A stretch of DNA of 64,000 nucleotides from Pontibacter sp. E15-1 (GCF_022601975.1 NZ_JAKVIR010000006.1:124001-188000); one strand, 5' to 3'; shown: positions 8,480-16,283, counted from the first letter of the stretch. Notes: generated by a model not told the origin, from the letters alone. Numbers and translations: made by a program.

Positions 8480-8893
8480 TTAATGCGGGAGCCTGTCGCG
8501 CAGCAGGCCATACAGGTATGTGCCTATCAAGGCGCCGCCAATGGCGATCAGAATGGCCCAGTAGCCATACCCCAGGTTCACGAACATCGGGCCCGGGCAA
8601 GCGCCTGTCAGTGCCCACCCCAATCCGAAGATGGTGCCGCCAATCAGGTAGCGCGGAACTGATTTCTCCTTCGGCGTGAAGATGATCGGGTTGCCCTGAT
8701 AATCCTTCATGTTATACTTCTTGATCAGGTAAGTGGCAATGGCTCCCAGCACAACGGCTGTTCCGATGATGCCATACATGTGGAAGGCCTGGAAACGGAA
8801 CATCTCCTGAATTCTGTACCACGAGATCGCCTCTGACTTACTCATCACGATGCCGAACAAAATGCCGGCTACTATAAATTTTAATCCTTTCAC
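8480..8893 (-). CDS. YeeE/YedE-family transporter, second half
   Basis: This 137-residue protein has four hydrophobic segments and the motif LTGACPGP with Cys99. In the YeeE/YedE family, conserved cysteines line the path for thiosulfate or related sulfur compounds. Full-length members contain two such halves in one chain. Here the halves are separate genes 48 bp apart, an arrangement known in many sulfur-oxidising and sulfide-tolerant bacteria. It is probably co-transcribed with the rhodanese at 9593-9919 from the promoter at 9960-10004. Confidence 0.85.
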   Translation of the reverse strand: MKGLKFIVAGILFGIVMSKSEAISWYRIQEMFRFQAFHMYGIIGTAVVLGAIATYLIKKYNMKDYQGNPIIFTPKEKSVPRYLIGGTIFGLGWALTGACPGPMFVNLGYGYWAILIAIGGALIGTYLYGLLRDRLPH

Positions 8894-8941
8894 GGTATAA
8901 ACTCTTAGTTGATGGATGTATGATTTAGCGCGCTGCTGTGC

Positions 8942-9499
8942 TTACAGTATGAACGGCAGCAGTAGGTGTGTCATGATCAGGCCACCGATGAAGAAACCGA
9001 TAACCGCGATCAGCGACGGCAGCTGCAGGTTAGACAAACCGCTGATGGCGTGGCCCGATGTACAGCCACCTGCGTAGCGTGATCCGAAACCGATCATCAA
9101 GCCACCGATCAACATGATCAGGAAACCGTTTGCCGTGAAGAGGGCCTCCAGACTGAAGATCTCATCCGGCTGCATGCCATCCGGGGCTGCCACCCCCAGG
9201 GCGTTCAGGTCCTGGATGGTAGCCTGCGAGATCTGTACAACGTCGCCGTTAGACAGGAACTCAGAAGAGATCCATCCGCCCAGTACAGCGCCCACTACAA
9301 ACAGCAGGTTCCAGGTTTGCGCGCGCCAGTCAAAATCGAAAAAATTGACTTTCTTGCCCGCGCCGCAGGCTGCGCAGATTACGCGCAGGTTAGATGAAAA
9401 GCCAAACGACTTCCCGAAAAACAGGAGGATCACCATCACAAATGCGATCAAAATTCCTGATGTGTACCAAGGCCAAGGCTGGCTAAGTAATTCTAACAT
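8942..9499 (-). CDS. YeeE/YedE-family transporter, first half
   Basis: This 185-residue membrane protein has the family signature GSRYAGGCTSGHAISG with Cys146 and the matching His150. Cys42 and Cys45 (VICAACGAG) are two further cysteines in a loop after the first helix. It likely pairs with the product of the next gene to move thiosulfate or another sulfane sulfur compound across the inner membrane. The upstream rhodanese gene is 93 bp away, with a hairpin in between (9540-9573). Confidence 0.85.
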   Translation of the reverse strand: MLELLSQPWPWYTSGILIAFVMVILLFFGKSFGFSSNLRVICAACGAGKKVNFFDFDWRAQTWNLLFVVGAVLGGWISSEFLSNGDVVQISQATIQDLNALGVAAPDGMQPDEIFSLEALFTANGFLIMLIGGLMIGFGSRYAGGCTSGHAISGLSNLQLPSLIAVIGFFIGGLIMTHLLLPFIL

Positions 9500-9539
9500 T
9501 TTCCTTATTCTAAATTATTGGGAGTGTACGGTTGAAGTA

Positions 9540-9573
9540 GGTATGAACAGGCCACTTGCTGTTCTGTTCATAC
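9540..9573. terminator. Intergenic hairpin between rhodanese and YeeE/YedE
   Basis: An 11-bp perfect stem, GGTATGAACAG at 9540-9550 with its complement at 9563-9573, lies between two genes of one likely operon. There is no T-run on the leftward strand, so it may be an attenuator or a mark for mRNA processing rather than a full stop. Confidence 0.45.
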
Positions 9574-9592
9574 CCAGGCTTTATTTCGAAAA

Positions 9593-9919
9593 CTATCTTG
9601 GCCAGGAGCCTACGCCGCCAACCAGGTTATGGGCTTTAAAGCCTTGGTCTGCGAGCAGCTTGCAGGCAGAGCTGCTGCGGTTGCCGCTGCGGCAAAACAC
9701 GTAATACTCCTTGTCCTTGTCGAGCTTCCTGGTGGCAACCTGAAACTGGCCAGACAGGAAGTCGAGGTTTTTGGATCCGGGGATAGTGCCAGATGCAAAC
9801 TCACTTGCGGTGCGCACATCCAGCAGCTCGGCCTTTGGGGACTTATCGAACTCAGCCTTGAATGTCTTCCCGTCCAGGTCAGCATAATTCTTTGGAGTTG
9901 ATTTGAATATATTTAGCAT
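9593..9919 (-). CDS. Cytoplasmic single-domain rhodanese
   Basis: The 108-residue protein is one rhodanese domain without a signal peptide: LLDVRTASEFASGTIPGS, then the active-site loop CRSGNRS with Cys76. It would take sulfane sulfur from thiosulfate or a persulfide in the cytoplasm. It is the first gene after the promoter with palindrome site 2 (9989-10004), followed by the two YeeE/YedE genes. Imported sulfur could therefore be handed to it directly, which is inference from gene order. Confidence 0.9.
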   Translation of the reverse strand: MLNIFKSTPKNYADLDGKTFKAEFDKSPKAELLDVRTASEFASGTIPGSKNLDFLSGQFQVATRKLDKDKEYYVFCRSGNRSSSACKLLADQGFKAHNLVGGVGSWPR

Positions 9920-9959
9920 GGCTATATTTCTTTAGATGGTTCCTTTACAACTTACTATA

Positions 9960-10004
9960 CAAAGGTCCGGGTTTTCCAGCCCCAGTTCAGTGACTTAGGT
10001 CACG
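9960..10004 (-). promoter_or_regulatory. Crp/Fnr-type operator and promoter of the rhodanese-YeeE/YedE unit (site 2)
   Basis: The palindrome AGTGACTTAGGTCACG is at 9989-10004. On the leftward strand GACCTTTG (9960-9967) matches the Bacteroidota -10 TAnnTTTG in all but its first base. The centres are 33 bp apart, placing the palindrome near -43 as in class II activation. Confidence 0.7.
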
Positions 10005-10057
10005 TAGTGGGGAATTTTGAAATTTGTAAATCTTTGATGCAATCCGTGTTTGAAAAA

Positions 10058-10225
10058 TCATCCCCCTGCCCCCTTCTTTGTCGAGGGCCCCTACTCCCAA
10101 GGGGGACTTTTTTCTGCTATATCAGTTTCCATACATTAAGCTTTGTAGGGACGATGAATTACACATAAATCTTAGTGTGTTCTACTCGTGCAGAACGTCC
10201 CCCTTTGAAGGGGGCAGGGGGATGA
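10058..10225. repeat. Small element with 18-bp inverted ends
   Basis: The ends TCATCCCCCTGCCCCCTT (10058-10075) and its exact complement (10208-10225) enclose about 130 bp with no plausible gene. The shape resembles a miniature inverted-repeat element or another dispersed intergenic repeat. The inside contains GAGGGCCCCTACTCCC at 10083-10098, a motif also found in the larger repeats near 42.0 and 62.9 kb. Confidence 0.6.
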
Positions 10226-10246
10226 ATTACATTCCCAACATAGCTC

Positions 10247-11659
10247 TTACTTCAGCGTAGAAGGGCAAACGAAAGCCGTTTTCGGAATGGCTGTTTCGCT
10301 GATGGACTTAAAGCCACCTTCCACATTTACAACGTTGTCAAAACCTCTTGCCTTCAGGATAGAGGCGGCGATCATGGAGCGGTAGCCACCAGCGCAATGC
10401 AGGTACATATCCTCCGTCTTTGGCAACTCAGCCAGGAAGTCGTTCAGGAAGTCTAGGGGCGCATTTTCCGCTGTCTCCACGTGCTCCGACTGGAACTCGC
10501 TAGGCTTGCGCACATCCACCACCTTGATGCTGTTGTTCTGGGTATAGCGGTCCGCAAACTCTGTAGCGGCGATAGAGCTGATCGTGTCTACTTCCTTGCC
10601 TGCGTTTGCCCAGCTTTTAAAACCACCTTTCAGGTAACCGATCGCGTGGTCGTATCCCACACGGGCCAGTCGGGTTACTACTTCCTCCTCGCGGCCTTCC
10701 TCCGCCACAAACAGGATCGTCTGCTTGATGTCCGGGATCAGGGCGCCTACCCATGGGGCAAAGTTACCGTCGATACCGATGTTGATGGCGTTCGGGATAA
10801 AGCCTTTGGCAAAGTCCTCCGGCTTACGGGTGTCCAGTACCAGGGCTCCGGTCTCGTTCACGGCTGCCTCAAACGCGTCCGGCGCTAAGGCCTGCAAGCC
10901 CTGCTCCATCACGTCGTCGATGTTGGCGTAGCCTTCTTTGTTCATCTTCACGTTCAGTGGGAAGTAGCTTGGCGGCGGTGCCAAACCGGCTGTCACTTCT
11001 TTCACGAACTCCTCTGCCGTCATGTCTGCGCGCAGGGCATAGTTGGTGGCCTTCTGGTTGCCGAGTGTGTCAGACGTCTCCTTGCTCATGTTCTTGCCAC
11101 AAGCCGAGCCCGCGCCGTGCGCCGGGTATACGATCACGTCATCCGCCAACGGCATGATCTTGTTGCGAAGCGAGTTGTACAAATGCGTTGCAAGCTGCTC
11201 CTGCGTCAGCTCCGATTTTGCGGCCAGGTCCGGGCGGCCCACATCCCCGATAAACAGGGTGTCGCCGGTGAAGATGGCATAGTCCTTTCCTTGCTCGTCT
11301 TTCAGCAGGTAGGTAGTCGATTCCATGGTATGGCCCGGCGTGTGCAGCACAGTGATTGTGACATCCCCGACTTTCAGCACCTCGCCGTCTTTGGCGATGT
11401 AGGAGTCAAAACTGGTCTGGGCGTTCGGCCCGTAAACGATCTGCGCATTGGCGGCTTTCGCCAGGTCGATGTGGCCTGAAACGAAGTCGGCGTGGAAGTG
11501 CGTTTCGAGCACATACTTGATCTTCACGCCGTTCTGCTCCGCTTTCTCCAGGTATGATCTGATCTCGCGAAGTGGATCAATGATGGCGGCCTCGCTGTTG
11601 CTTTCGATGTAATATGCGCCCTGTGCCAGGCAACCGGTATATAGCTGTTCTACTTTCAT
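10247..11659 (-). CDS. Metallo-beta-lactamase / double rhodanese fusion (persulfide dioxygenase-like, CstB type)
   Basis: Residues 1-250 form a metallo-beta-lactamase domain with the iron-binding set of persulfide dioxygenases: HFHAD at 54-58, His63, His110, Asp133 and His181. Two rhodanese domains follow. The middle one (about 260-355) has lost its catalytic cysteine: the loop reads LFVAEEGREEE. The last one (about 365-460) keeps Cys422 in HCAGGYRS. Such fusions oxidise persulfides to sulfite and/or thiosulfate and protect against sulfide. The length of 470 fits the family. It has its own promoter with site 3 (11741-11756) and a paralogue at 14202-15539. Confidence 0.88.
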   Translation of the reverse strand: MKVEQLYTGCLAQGAYYIESNSEAAIIDPLREIRSYLEKAEQNGVKIKYVLETHFHADFVSGHIDLAKAANAQIVYGPNAQTSFDSYIAKDGEVLKVGDVTITVLHTPGHTMESTTYLLKDEQGKDYAIFTGDTLFIGDVGRPDLAAKSELTQEQLATHLYNSLRNKIMPLADDVIVYPAHGAGSACGKNMSKETSDTLGNQKATNYALRADMTAEEFVKEVTAGLAPPPSYFPLNVKMNKEGYANIDDVMEQGLQALAPDAFEAAVNETGALVLDTRKPEDFAKGFIPNAINIGIDGNFAPWVGALIPDIKQTILFVAEEGREEEVVTRLARVGYDHAIGYLKGGFKSWANAGKEVDTISSIAATEFADRYTQNNSIKVVDVRKPSEFQSEHVETAENAPLDFLNDFLAELPKTEDMYLHCAGGYRSMIAASILKARGFDNVVNVEGGFKSISETAIPKTAFVCPSTLK

Positions 11660-11711
11660 GGTATGTAGTGTTTTATGGTGTGAGTGCCATCGCTAATCCT
11701 TGATGACAGTA

Positions 11712-11756
11712 CAAATATCGTAAGATAATAAGCCCGGGTCAGTGACATTGGTCACG
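11712..11756 (-). promoter_or_regulatory. Crp/Fnr-type operator and promoter of the first MBL-rhodanese gene (site 3)
   Basis: The palindrome AGTGACATTGGTCACG is at 11741-11756. The leftward -10 candidate GATATTTG (11712-11719) differs from TAnnTTTG in one of its fixed bases. The centre-to-centre distance is 33 bp, the same as at sites 2, 4 and 5. Confidence 0.65.
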
Positions 11757-11762
11757 CGGGGG

Positions 11763-12617
11763 TTAGGCGAAGAATATTTCCTTGGCAATGATGTAGACAC
11801 CCATCGCCAGCACAAACCAGCCGAAGGAAGTCTTCAGTTTATCCGCGTGGATTTTGGTGGACAGGAAGGAGCCCAGAAAGATGCCGACCACAGAGAAGGC
11901 GGAGAAGATAGCCAGGAACATCCAGTCGATCTCGTAGTTGTAGATGTCGCCGACAAAGCCGAACAGCGATTTGGCCGCAATGATGAGCAGGGAAGTGCCT
12001 ACCGCCATTTTCATGTCCAGCTTACTGAACAGTACCAGCGCCGGGATGATCAGGAAACCGCCCCCGGCCCCCACAAGTCCCGTCAGGGTACCTACCACTA
12101 GGCCTTCGGCCAATATCCCGATGTAGTTGAACTTAGGCTTTGGGTGCGGTGCCGTGGCGCTCTCGTACTCCACATCAATCGCCGTGTCGATATTATCGTC
12201 CACGCTGCCGTTTGCCTCCTTTTTCTGACGGATCATGCTGATAGACGCGAACACCATGAGCGCGGCAAAAAGCAGCATCAGCATCACGCCTTTGGTAACG
12301 GCAAAATCGCCCACGTGAAAGAGGTTTTCGGGGATGGCAGGCACCAGGTAACGGCGCGTGGTATACACCGCAATGATAGACGGTATGCCAAACACAACCG
12401 CTGTTTTGAGGCTTACGAGGCCCTTCCTGTAAAACCGGTAGCTGCCAAAAAGGCTTGTAAGCCCTACGATGAACAGGGAGTAAGCCGTGGCGATCACCGG
12501 ACTCAGGCCCAGCAGGTAAACAAGCACCGGAACAGTAAGGATAGAGCCGCCACCACCAATCAAGCCCAGGGAAAGCCCGATGATGAGGGCCGCAATGTAA
12601 CCGAGTATAACAATCAT
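11763..12617 (-). CDS. TauE/SafE-family sulfite (or sulfur compound) exporter
   Basis: This 284-residue membrane protein has two repeats of the TauE/SafE fold. Each begins with a Gly-rich helix: GLSLGLIGGGGSILTVPVL near residue 14 and GLVGAGGGFLIIPALVLF near residue 179. The loop between the halves is acidic and hydrophilic. Members export sulfite, sulfoacetate or similar anions. Beside two persulfide dioxygenase-type genes, export of sulfite made by them is a reasonable guess. It is read leftward from the promoter with site 4, whose -10 is a perfect match, and is divergent from the DUF302 gene. Confidence 0.85.
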   Translation of the reverse strand: MIVILGYIAALIIGLSLGLIGGGGSILTVPVLVYLLGLSPVIATAYSLFIVGLTSLFGSYRFYRKGLVSLKTAVVFGIPSIIAVYTTRRYLVPAIPENLFHVGDFAVTKGVMLMLLFAALMVFASISMIRQKKEANGSVDDNIDTAIDVEYESATAPHPKPKFNYIGILAEGLVVGTLTGLVGAGGGFLIIPALVLFSKLDMKMAVGTSLLIIAAKSLFGFVGDIYNYEIDWMFLAIFSAFSVVGIFLGSFLSTKIHADKLKTSFGWFVLAMGVYIIAKEIFFA

Positions 12618-12644
12618 ATGCTTTTAGTTTAATTTTCAACACTA

Positions 12645-12689
12645 CAAAGGTACGGCAGGCGAACCCCGATCACTGTGACAATGGTCACA
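12645..12689 (-). promoter_or_regulatory. Crp/Fnr-type operator and promoter of the TauE/SafE gene (site 4, divergent)
   Basis: TGTGACAATGGTCACA at 12674-12689 is the best palindrome of the set. Leftward, TACCTTTG (12645-12652) is a full match to TAnnTTTG, 33 bp from the palindrome centre. Rightward, TATATTTT at 12708-12715 is a near match 30 bp away, so the same site may also drive the DUF302 gene. Confidence 0.75.
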
Positions 12690-12830
12690 TAGATAGGAAA
12701 CACAGAATATATTTTCGGCCCGCATTTAGGATTAATTGTGGCATGTGCTGCGTCTATGCCGCGATTGGTTAACGGTTCAACCACACGCCGTGCTGCGCGT
12801 ATGCTAAAAGGCACAACTTAAGCGATAACT

Positions 12831-13217
12831 ATGAATTACAACTTCACGAAAAAAGTAGACTATACCTTTCAGGAGGCACTGGAAAAGACAAAAGAGGCAC
12901 TCAAAGCCGAGGGCTTCGGCGTAATCAGCGAGATCGACCTGAAAGAGAAATTCAAGGAGAAACTGGATCTTGATTTCAGGGAATACATGATACTGGGCGC
13001 CTGCAACCCGGCCCTCGCGCACAAGGCCATTGAGCAGGAAGACAAGATCGGGACCATGCTGCCCTGCAACGTGCTGGTGCAGGAGCACGCTGGCGGAAAC
13101 GTGGAGGTCACTGCCATCAACCCGATGGAGTCGATGTCGTCGGTCGGGAACGATAACCTAACGGAGGTCGCCAAAGAGGTAAGCGAGAAGCTGAAAACAG
13201 CACTCGACAAGCTGTAA
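12831..13217 (+). CDS. DUF302-family protein
   Basis: The 128-residue soluble protein matches the DUF302 pattern: FQEALEKTKEALKAEGFGV, then GACNPALAHKAI and LPCNVLVQE. It has two cysteines, Cys63 and Cys79 by my count, in the conserved places of the family. DUF302 proteins are frequent next to sulfur-oxidation and sulfide-detoxification genes. Their chemistry is not established. It is the only rightward gene of this part of the island and is divergent from the TauE/SafE gene across operator site 4. A strong terminator follows at 13242-13277. Confidence 0.85.
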   Translation: MNYNFTKKVDYTFQEALEKTKEALKAEGFGVISEIDLKEKFKEKLDLDFREYMILGACNPALAHKAIEQEDKIGTMLPCNVLVQEHAGGNVEVTAINPMESMSSVGNDNLTEVAKEVSEKLKTALDKL

Positions 13218-13241
13218 ACCGGCATCCATACCCATACATAC

Positions 13242-13277
13242 AAAAAGCCCTGGCATTTGAATTTGCCAGGGCTTTTT
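13242..13277. terminator. Bidirectional terminator between DUF302 and Crp/Fnr genes
   Basis: A 14-bp perfect stem (AAAAAGCCCTGGCA at 13242-13255 with its complement at 13264-13277) with A and T runs on the two sides works for both converging genes. Confidence 0.9.
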
Positions 13278-13281
13278 GCTT

Positions 13282-13929
13282 TTAGATATTGTCCAGGTCG
13301 TGTACCTCCAGGTAGCTGCGGTGCAGGGTAATGGCCCCGGTCTGCTCCAGCTTTTTGAGCAGCCTCGAGATCACTTCGCGGGAACTGTTGAGCTCGTAGG
13401 CGATCTGCTGGTGCGAAAGGCGTATCTCGTTGCCGCTCACTTTTACATGGCGCTTCAGGTAAAAGAGCAAACGCTCGTCAAGGGCCTTAAAAGCAATGCT
13501 ATCGAGTGTTTGCAGCAGTTCATCAAAGCGCTGGCGGTAGGAGGCGATCACGAAGTTGTGCCACGTTTTATACTTGGCCAGCCAGGCCTCCGAGAAGTGG
13601 GACGGGATGAGGATAATTTCTGACGCGGCCACCGCCTGGGCCTTTATCTGGCTTTTCTCGTTCTTAGCGGTACACATCATCGAGAGGGCACAGGCGTTGC
13701 CGGGCTCCAGGTAATACATCAGGAACTCGTTGCCCTCTTCATCCTCGCGGTATACCTTCAGCAGGCCGCTCAGCAGCAGTATCGTGGATTTGATGTATTG
13801 GCCCGTGCGCATGGCTTCTTCGCCTTCCTCAAGTTCTTTCAGCGTGCTCTCACTCATGATCTCTTCCAGCAGGGGTTGCTCCAGTTGCGGGAAGATTTTG
13901 TGCAGAATGTGTTCGGGAATCGTTTCCAT
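13282..13929 (-). CDS. Crp/Fnr-family transcription regulator
   Basis: This 215-residue protein has an N-terminal cyclic nucleotide-binding-like domain (about 20-120), a dimer helix (about 125-150) and a C-terminal winged helix with recognition region LSHQQIAYELNSSREVISR at 171-189. It has only two cysteines, Cys80 and Cys86 (NACALSMMCTAK), so it lacks the iron-sulfur cysteine set of classical FNR. The position of the pair in the sensory domain would suit a thiol or persulfide switch, which is a guess. The gene sits in the middle of the island whose promoters carry five Crp/Fnr-type palindromes, so it is the natural candidate to bind them. No such palindrome is visible before its own start. 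Confidence 0.9.
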   Translation of the reverse strand: METIPEHILHKIFPQLEQPLLEEIMSESTLKELEEGEEAMRTGQYIKSTILLLSGLLKVYREDEEGNEFLMYYLEPGNACALSMMCTAKNEKSQIKAQAVAASEIILIPSHFSEAWLAKYKTWHNFVIASYRQRFDELLQTLDSIAFKALDERLLFYLKRHVKVSGNEIRLSHQQIAYELNSSREVISRLLKKLEQTGAITLHRSYLEVHDLDNI

Positions 13930-13986
13930 GGACGAGGGTATAGGTATGGTAAAATGTGTGTTTAAATATACGAGGTTAAAAAAATA

Positions 13987-14022
13987 AAACCAGTATGGGC
14001 AAATGTATGCCCATACTGGTTT
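13987..14022 (-). terminator. Terminator of the second MBL-rhodanese gene
   Basis: A 15-bp perfect stem (13987-14001 with 14008-14022) is followed on the leftward strand by TTTTATTTTTTT. It ends the transcript of the gene at 14202-15539 before the Crp/Fnr gene. Confidence 0.85.
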
Positions 14023-14060
14023 GTGTATCAGGGGTATAAAGTAATCTGTTTTTTATTTGA

Positions 14061-14185
14061 ATGCTTGCCCTCGCTCGCCTCTGGCGAGTGTGAGATTTTC
14101 AGAGGCGTCCCGCCACGTGTGTTTTTTGCAGCGGCCAGAGGCCGAACAATGACGCACACTCGCCAGAGGCGAGCGAGAGCATGCA
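14061..14185. repeat. REP-like imperfect inverted repeat
   Basis: The arms at 14061-14092 and 14154-14185 are nearly complementary over about 32 bp. Each arm contains a small palindrome of its own, CTCGCCTCTGGCGAG. The centre has a related GCGGCCAGAGGCCG at about 14131-14144. The layout is that of paired repetitive extragenic palindromes. It lies just after the stop of the second MBL-rhodanese gene. Confidence 0.75.
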
Positions 14186-14201
14186 TAGGCTAACCCGTTT
14201 C

Positions 14202-15539
14202 TTATTTGAAGTCGTTCACGGCTTCGCTTAGGTCCAGCACTTTGGTTTTAGGCAAGGCGGATTCCACGATGCTGCTACCAGCCGCAGAACGGTAGCCGCC
14301 AGCGCAATGCACCACCACAGGCTTGTCGTTCGGTATCTCGTTGGCGCGCTCACGCAACTCCGGCAGCGGAATGTTGATGGAGTCTTTAAAGAACTTCTGG
14401 CTCTTTACCTCCGATGCGTTGCGGATGTCCACGATGGTATACTTATCCTGATTTTCCTTGAAGTCAGCAAGGTCAATCTTTGGAGAGTCAACCGCCGCCT
14501 CGGCATCCAGCACAAAGGCTCCTTTTATCAGCGCCTCATACCCGATCTTGGCTGATTTCGCGATCACGGTTACCAGTTGCTCCTCATCGGCAGCCACTAA
14601 ATAGAACTGCTCCTCAGGGCCTGCGATGCTTCCCAGCCAGGTCTCAAATTTGGCTCCCTCCTGTATGTTGATTGCGCCTTCCTGGTGGCTCTTTTTGAAC
14701 GTCTGCTGGTCGCGGGTATCCACGATGATCGCGCCTGCTTCCGGTGTGAAGTTCTTCTCCAGCCGCTTCACTTTTTCGATGCTTTGCCGGTAAGCCGGAG
14801 CGCCTTTCTTGTTCAGGGCCACATCATACCCAAAGTATTTCGGCACGAACGGCTGTTCTTCGGTAATGAGCTTCACAAAAGCCTCCTCCGTCATTTGCTG
14901 CAGGGCATAGTTGCCCATTTTCTCAGCGCCGATGGTGCTGCTGTTGGCTTCGCTCAGGGCTTTTCCGCAAAGCGTTCCGGCTCCGTGCGCAGGGTATACC
15001 AACACATCGTCTGCCAGCTTCATCAGCTTGTCGCGGGTGCTGTGGTACATGTCGCGGGCCAGTTCCTCTCTTTTGGCGGTCACGTTACCGGCGCTCTCGC
15101 GCAGGTCGGGGCGGCCCACATCGCCAATAAACAGGGTGTCGCCAGTAAACACGGCCTTGTCCTTTCCGTCGTGCTCCAGCACAATGCTGATGCCGTCGGG
15201 CGAGTGGCCGGGCGTGTGCAGCGATTTCAGCTTGATCTTTCCGATCTCCAGCTCCGCGCCTTCGTCAAAAGCCTCGAACGGGTAATCTGCGCCTACCAGG
15301 CTGTGGGCGTATATCGTGGCCCCTGTCTTCTGGTGGATCTCTAAATGCGCGCTCACAAAGTCGGCATGGGGGTGCGTTTCGATCACGCCCACAATCCGGG
15401 CATTGTTTGCCTCGGCGTAAGCATAGTATGGCTGCGGGTCGCGGGCCGGGTCTATCAAAACAAGCTCGCCTGCGCACTCACTCAGAATGGCATACGAGTA
15501 ATGCGCCAGGCCTTTATCTTCAAACTGTTTAATCTTCAT
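14202..15539 (-). CDS. Second metallo-beta-lactamase / double rhodanese fusion (persulfide dioxygenase-like)
   Basis: The layout is the same as in the gene at 10247-11659, but the sequence is clearly diverged, so this is an old duplication or separate acquisition. The metal ligands are HPHAD at 56-60, His65, His112, Asp134 and His185. The middle rhodanese (about 265-345) again lacks a cysteine (loop LVAADEEQ). The last rhodanese (about 355-440) has Cys412 in HCAGGYRS. It likely oxidises persulfides in the cytoplasm. It has its own promoter with operator site 5 and its own terminator. Confidence 0.88.
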   Translation of the reverse strand: MKIKQFEDKGLAHYSYAILSECAGELVLIDPARDPQPYYAYAEANNARIVGVIETHPHADFVSAHLEIHQKTGATIYAHSLVGADYPFEAFDEGAELEIGKIKLKSLHTPGHSPDGISIVLEHDGKDKAVFTGDTLFIGDVGRPDLRESAGNVTAKREELARDMYHSTRDKLMKLADDVLVYPAHGAGTLCGKALSEANSSTIGAEKMGNYALQQMTEEAFVKLITEEQPFVPKYFGYDVALNKKGAPAYRQSIEKVKRLEKNFTPEAGAIIVDTRDQQTFKKSHQEGAINIQEGAKFETWLGSIAGPEEQFYLVAADEEQLVTVIAKSAKIGYEALIKGAFVLDAEAAVDSPKIDLADFKENQDKYTIVDIRNASEVKSQKFFKDSINIPLPELRERANEIPNDKPVVVHCAGGYRSAAGSSIVESALPKTKVLDLSEAVNDFK

Positions 15540-15633
15540 AAATAATCAGTTTTGGTTTGTTGTCCAGTTTATAGGGCCGGATGTTGTGCCTGCCCTTGGG
15601 TGAAGCCGCGAATGTGCAGCTGCTTTATACTTA

Positions 15634-15678
15634 CAAAAGTACGATGCTTTCGCCCCCGGTACTGTGACGTTTGTCACA
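15634..15678 (-). promoter_or_regulatory. Crp/Fnr-type operator and promoter of the second MBL-rhodanese gene (site 5)
   Basis: The palindrome TGTGACGTTTGTCACA is at 15663-15678. The leftward -10 TACTTTTG (15634-15641) is a full match to TAnnTTTG, 33 bp centre to centre. Confidence 0.75.
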
Positions 15679-16283
15679 CAGCGGCGGCGGGGCTGATTTT
15701 ATACCTTTTTTTTCGGCGGCACTACCTGCACCCAAAACGGCATCCGCCTGAAATTCCTGCCCCTTCGTCCAAAAGAGTCTCGCGCGCGCTTGGCGTAAAG
15801 CTATTCTCAGGCCGCCAAATTCCTGTTAAAGCAAATCGGGGGTATAGCGCATATAAGGCAAAAAAGAAGCAGCGTCGGAGGTATACCTCCCAAACATTTG
15901 GAATTGCTGCCATTAGTTTGATTTTTTATGTAGAAATTACGCTGTAAAGTCTACCCATTGAACTACCGGCTCCTGCGGCATTGGTTACACAAGGTCTTTG
16001 GGAAAAGGAAAGGGGCGGGAAGAAAAGCGCTCTGATCGGGGTTAGTGGCTGGAGGCACGAATCAGTTGCCTGCTAGCGAAGTTGTCGCGCAGCACCAATT
16101 CCAAAAGCTTCCTTCTCCCTTGCTGCGTGCCTTCAACAGCAGGCCAACAGCGGTTGTTAAAGTTAGCAGATTATTTTGGTCCGAGATTTAAGTTGCCGAT
16201 GCTAACCGGGCTTTACAAAAGGTGTGATAATAGTAGGACGGTATAAAAGGGGTTGTGGGGAGAGCGTAAAAAAAGCGATTATA
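15679..16283. other. Gene-free stretch between the sulfur island and the efflux operon
   Basis: About 600 bp without a convincing gene. The open frames here have no coding character or recognisable product. TTATTTTG near 16170 is a weak -10 candidate for the efflux operon. Confidence 0.5.

Noticed and set aside
15552..15947. 131-codon open frame in the gap before the efflux operon
   Set aside because: It covers the site 5 promoter and has no protein-like pattern.
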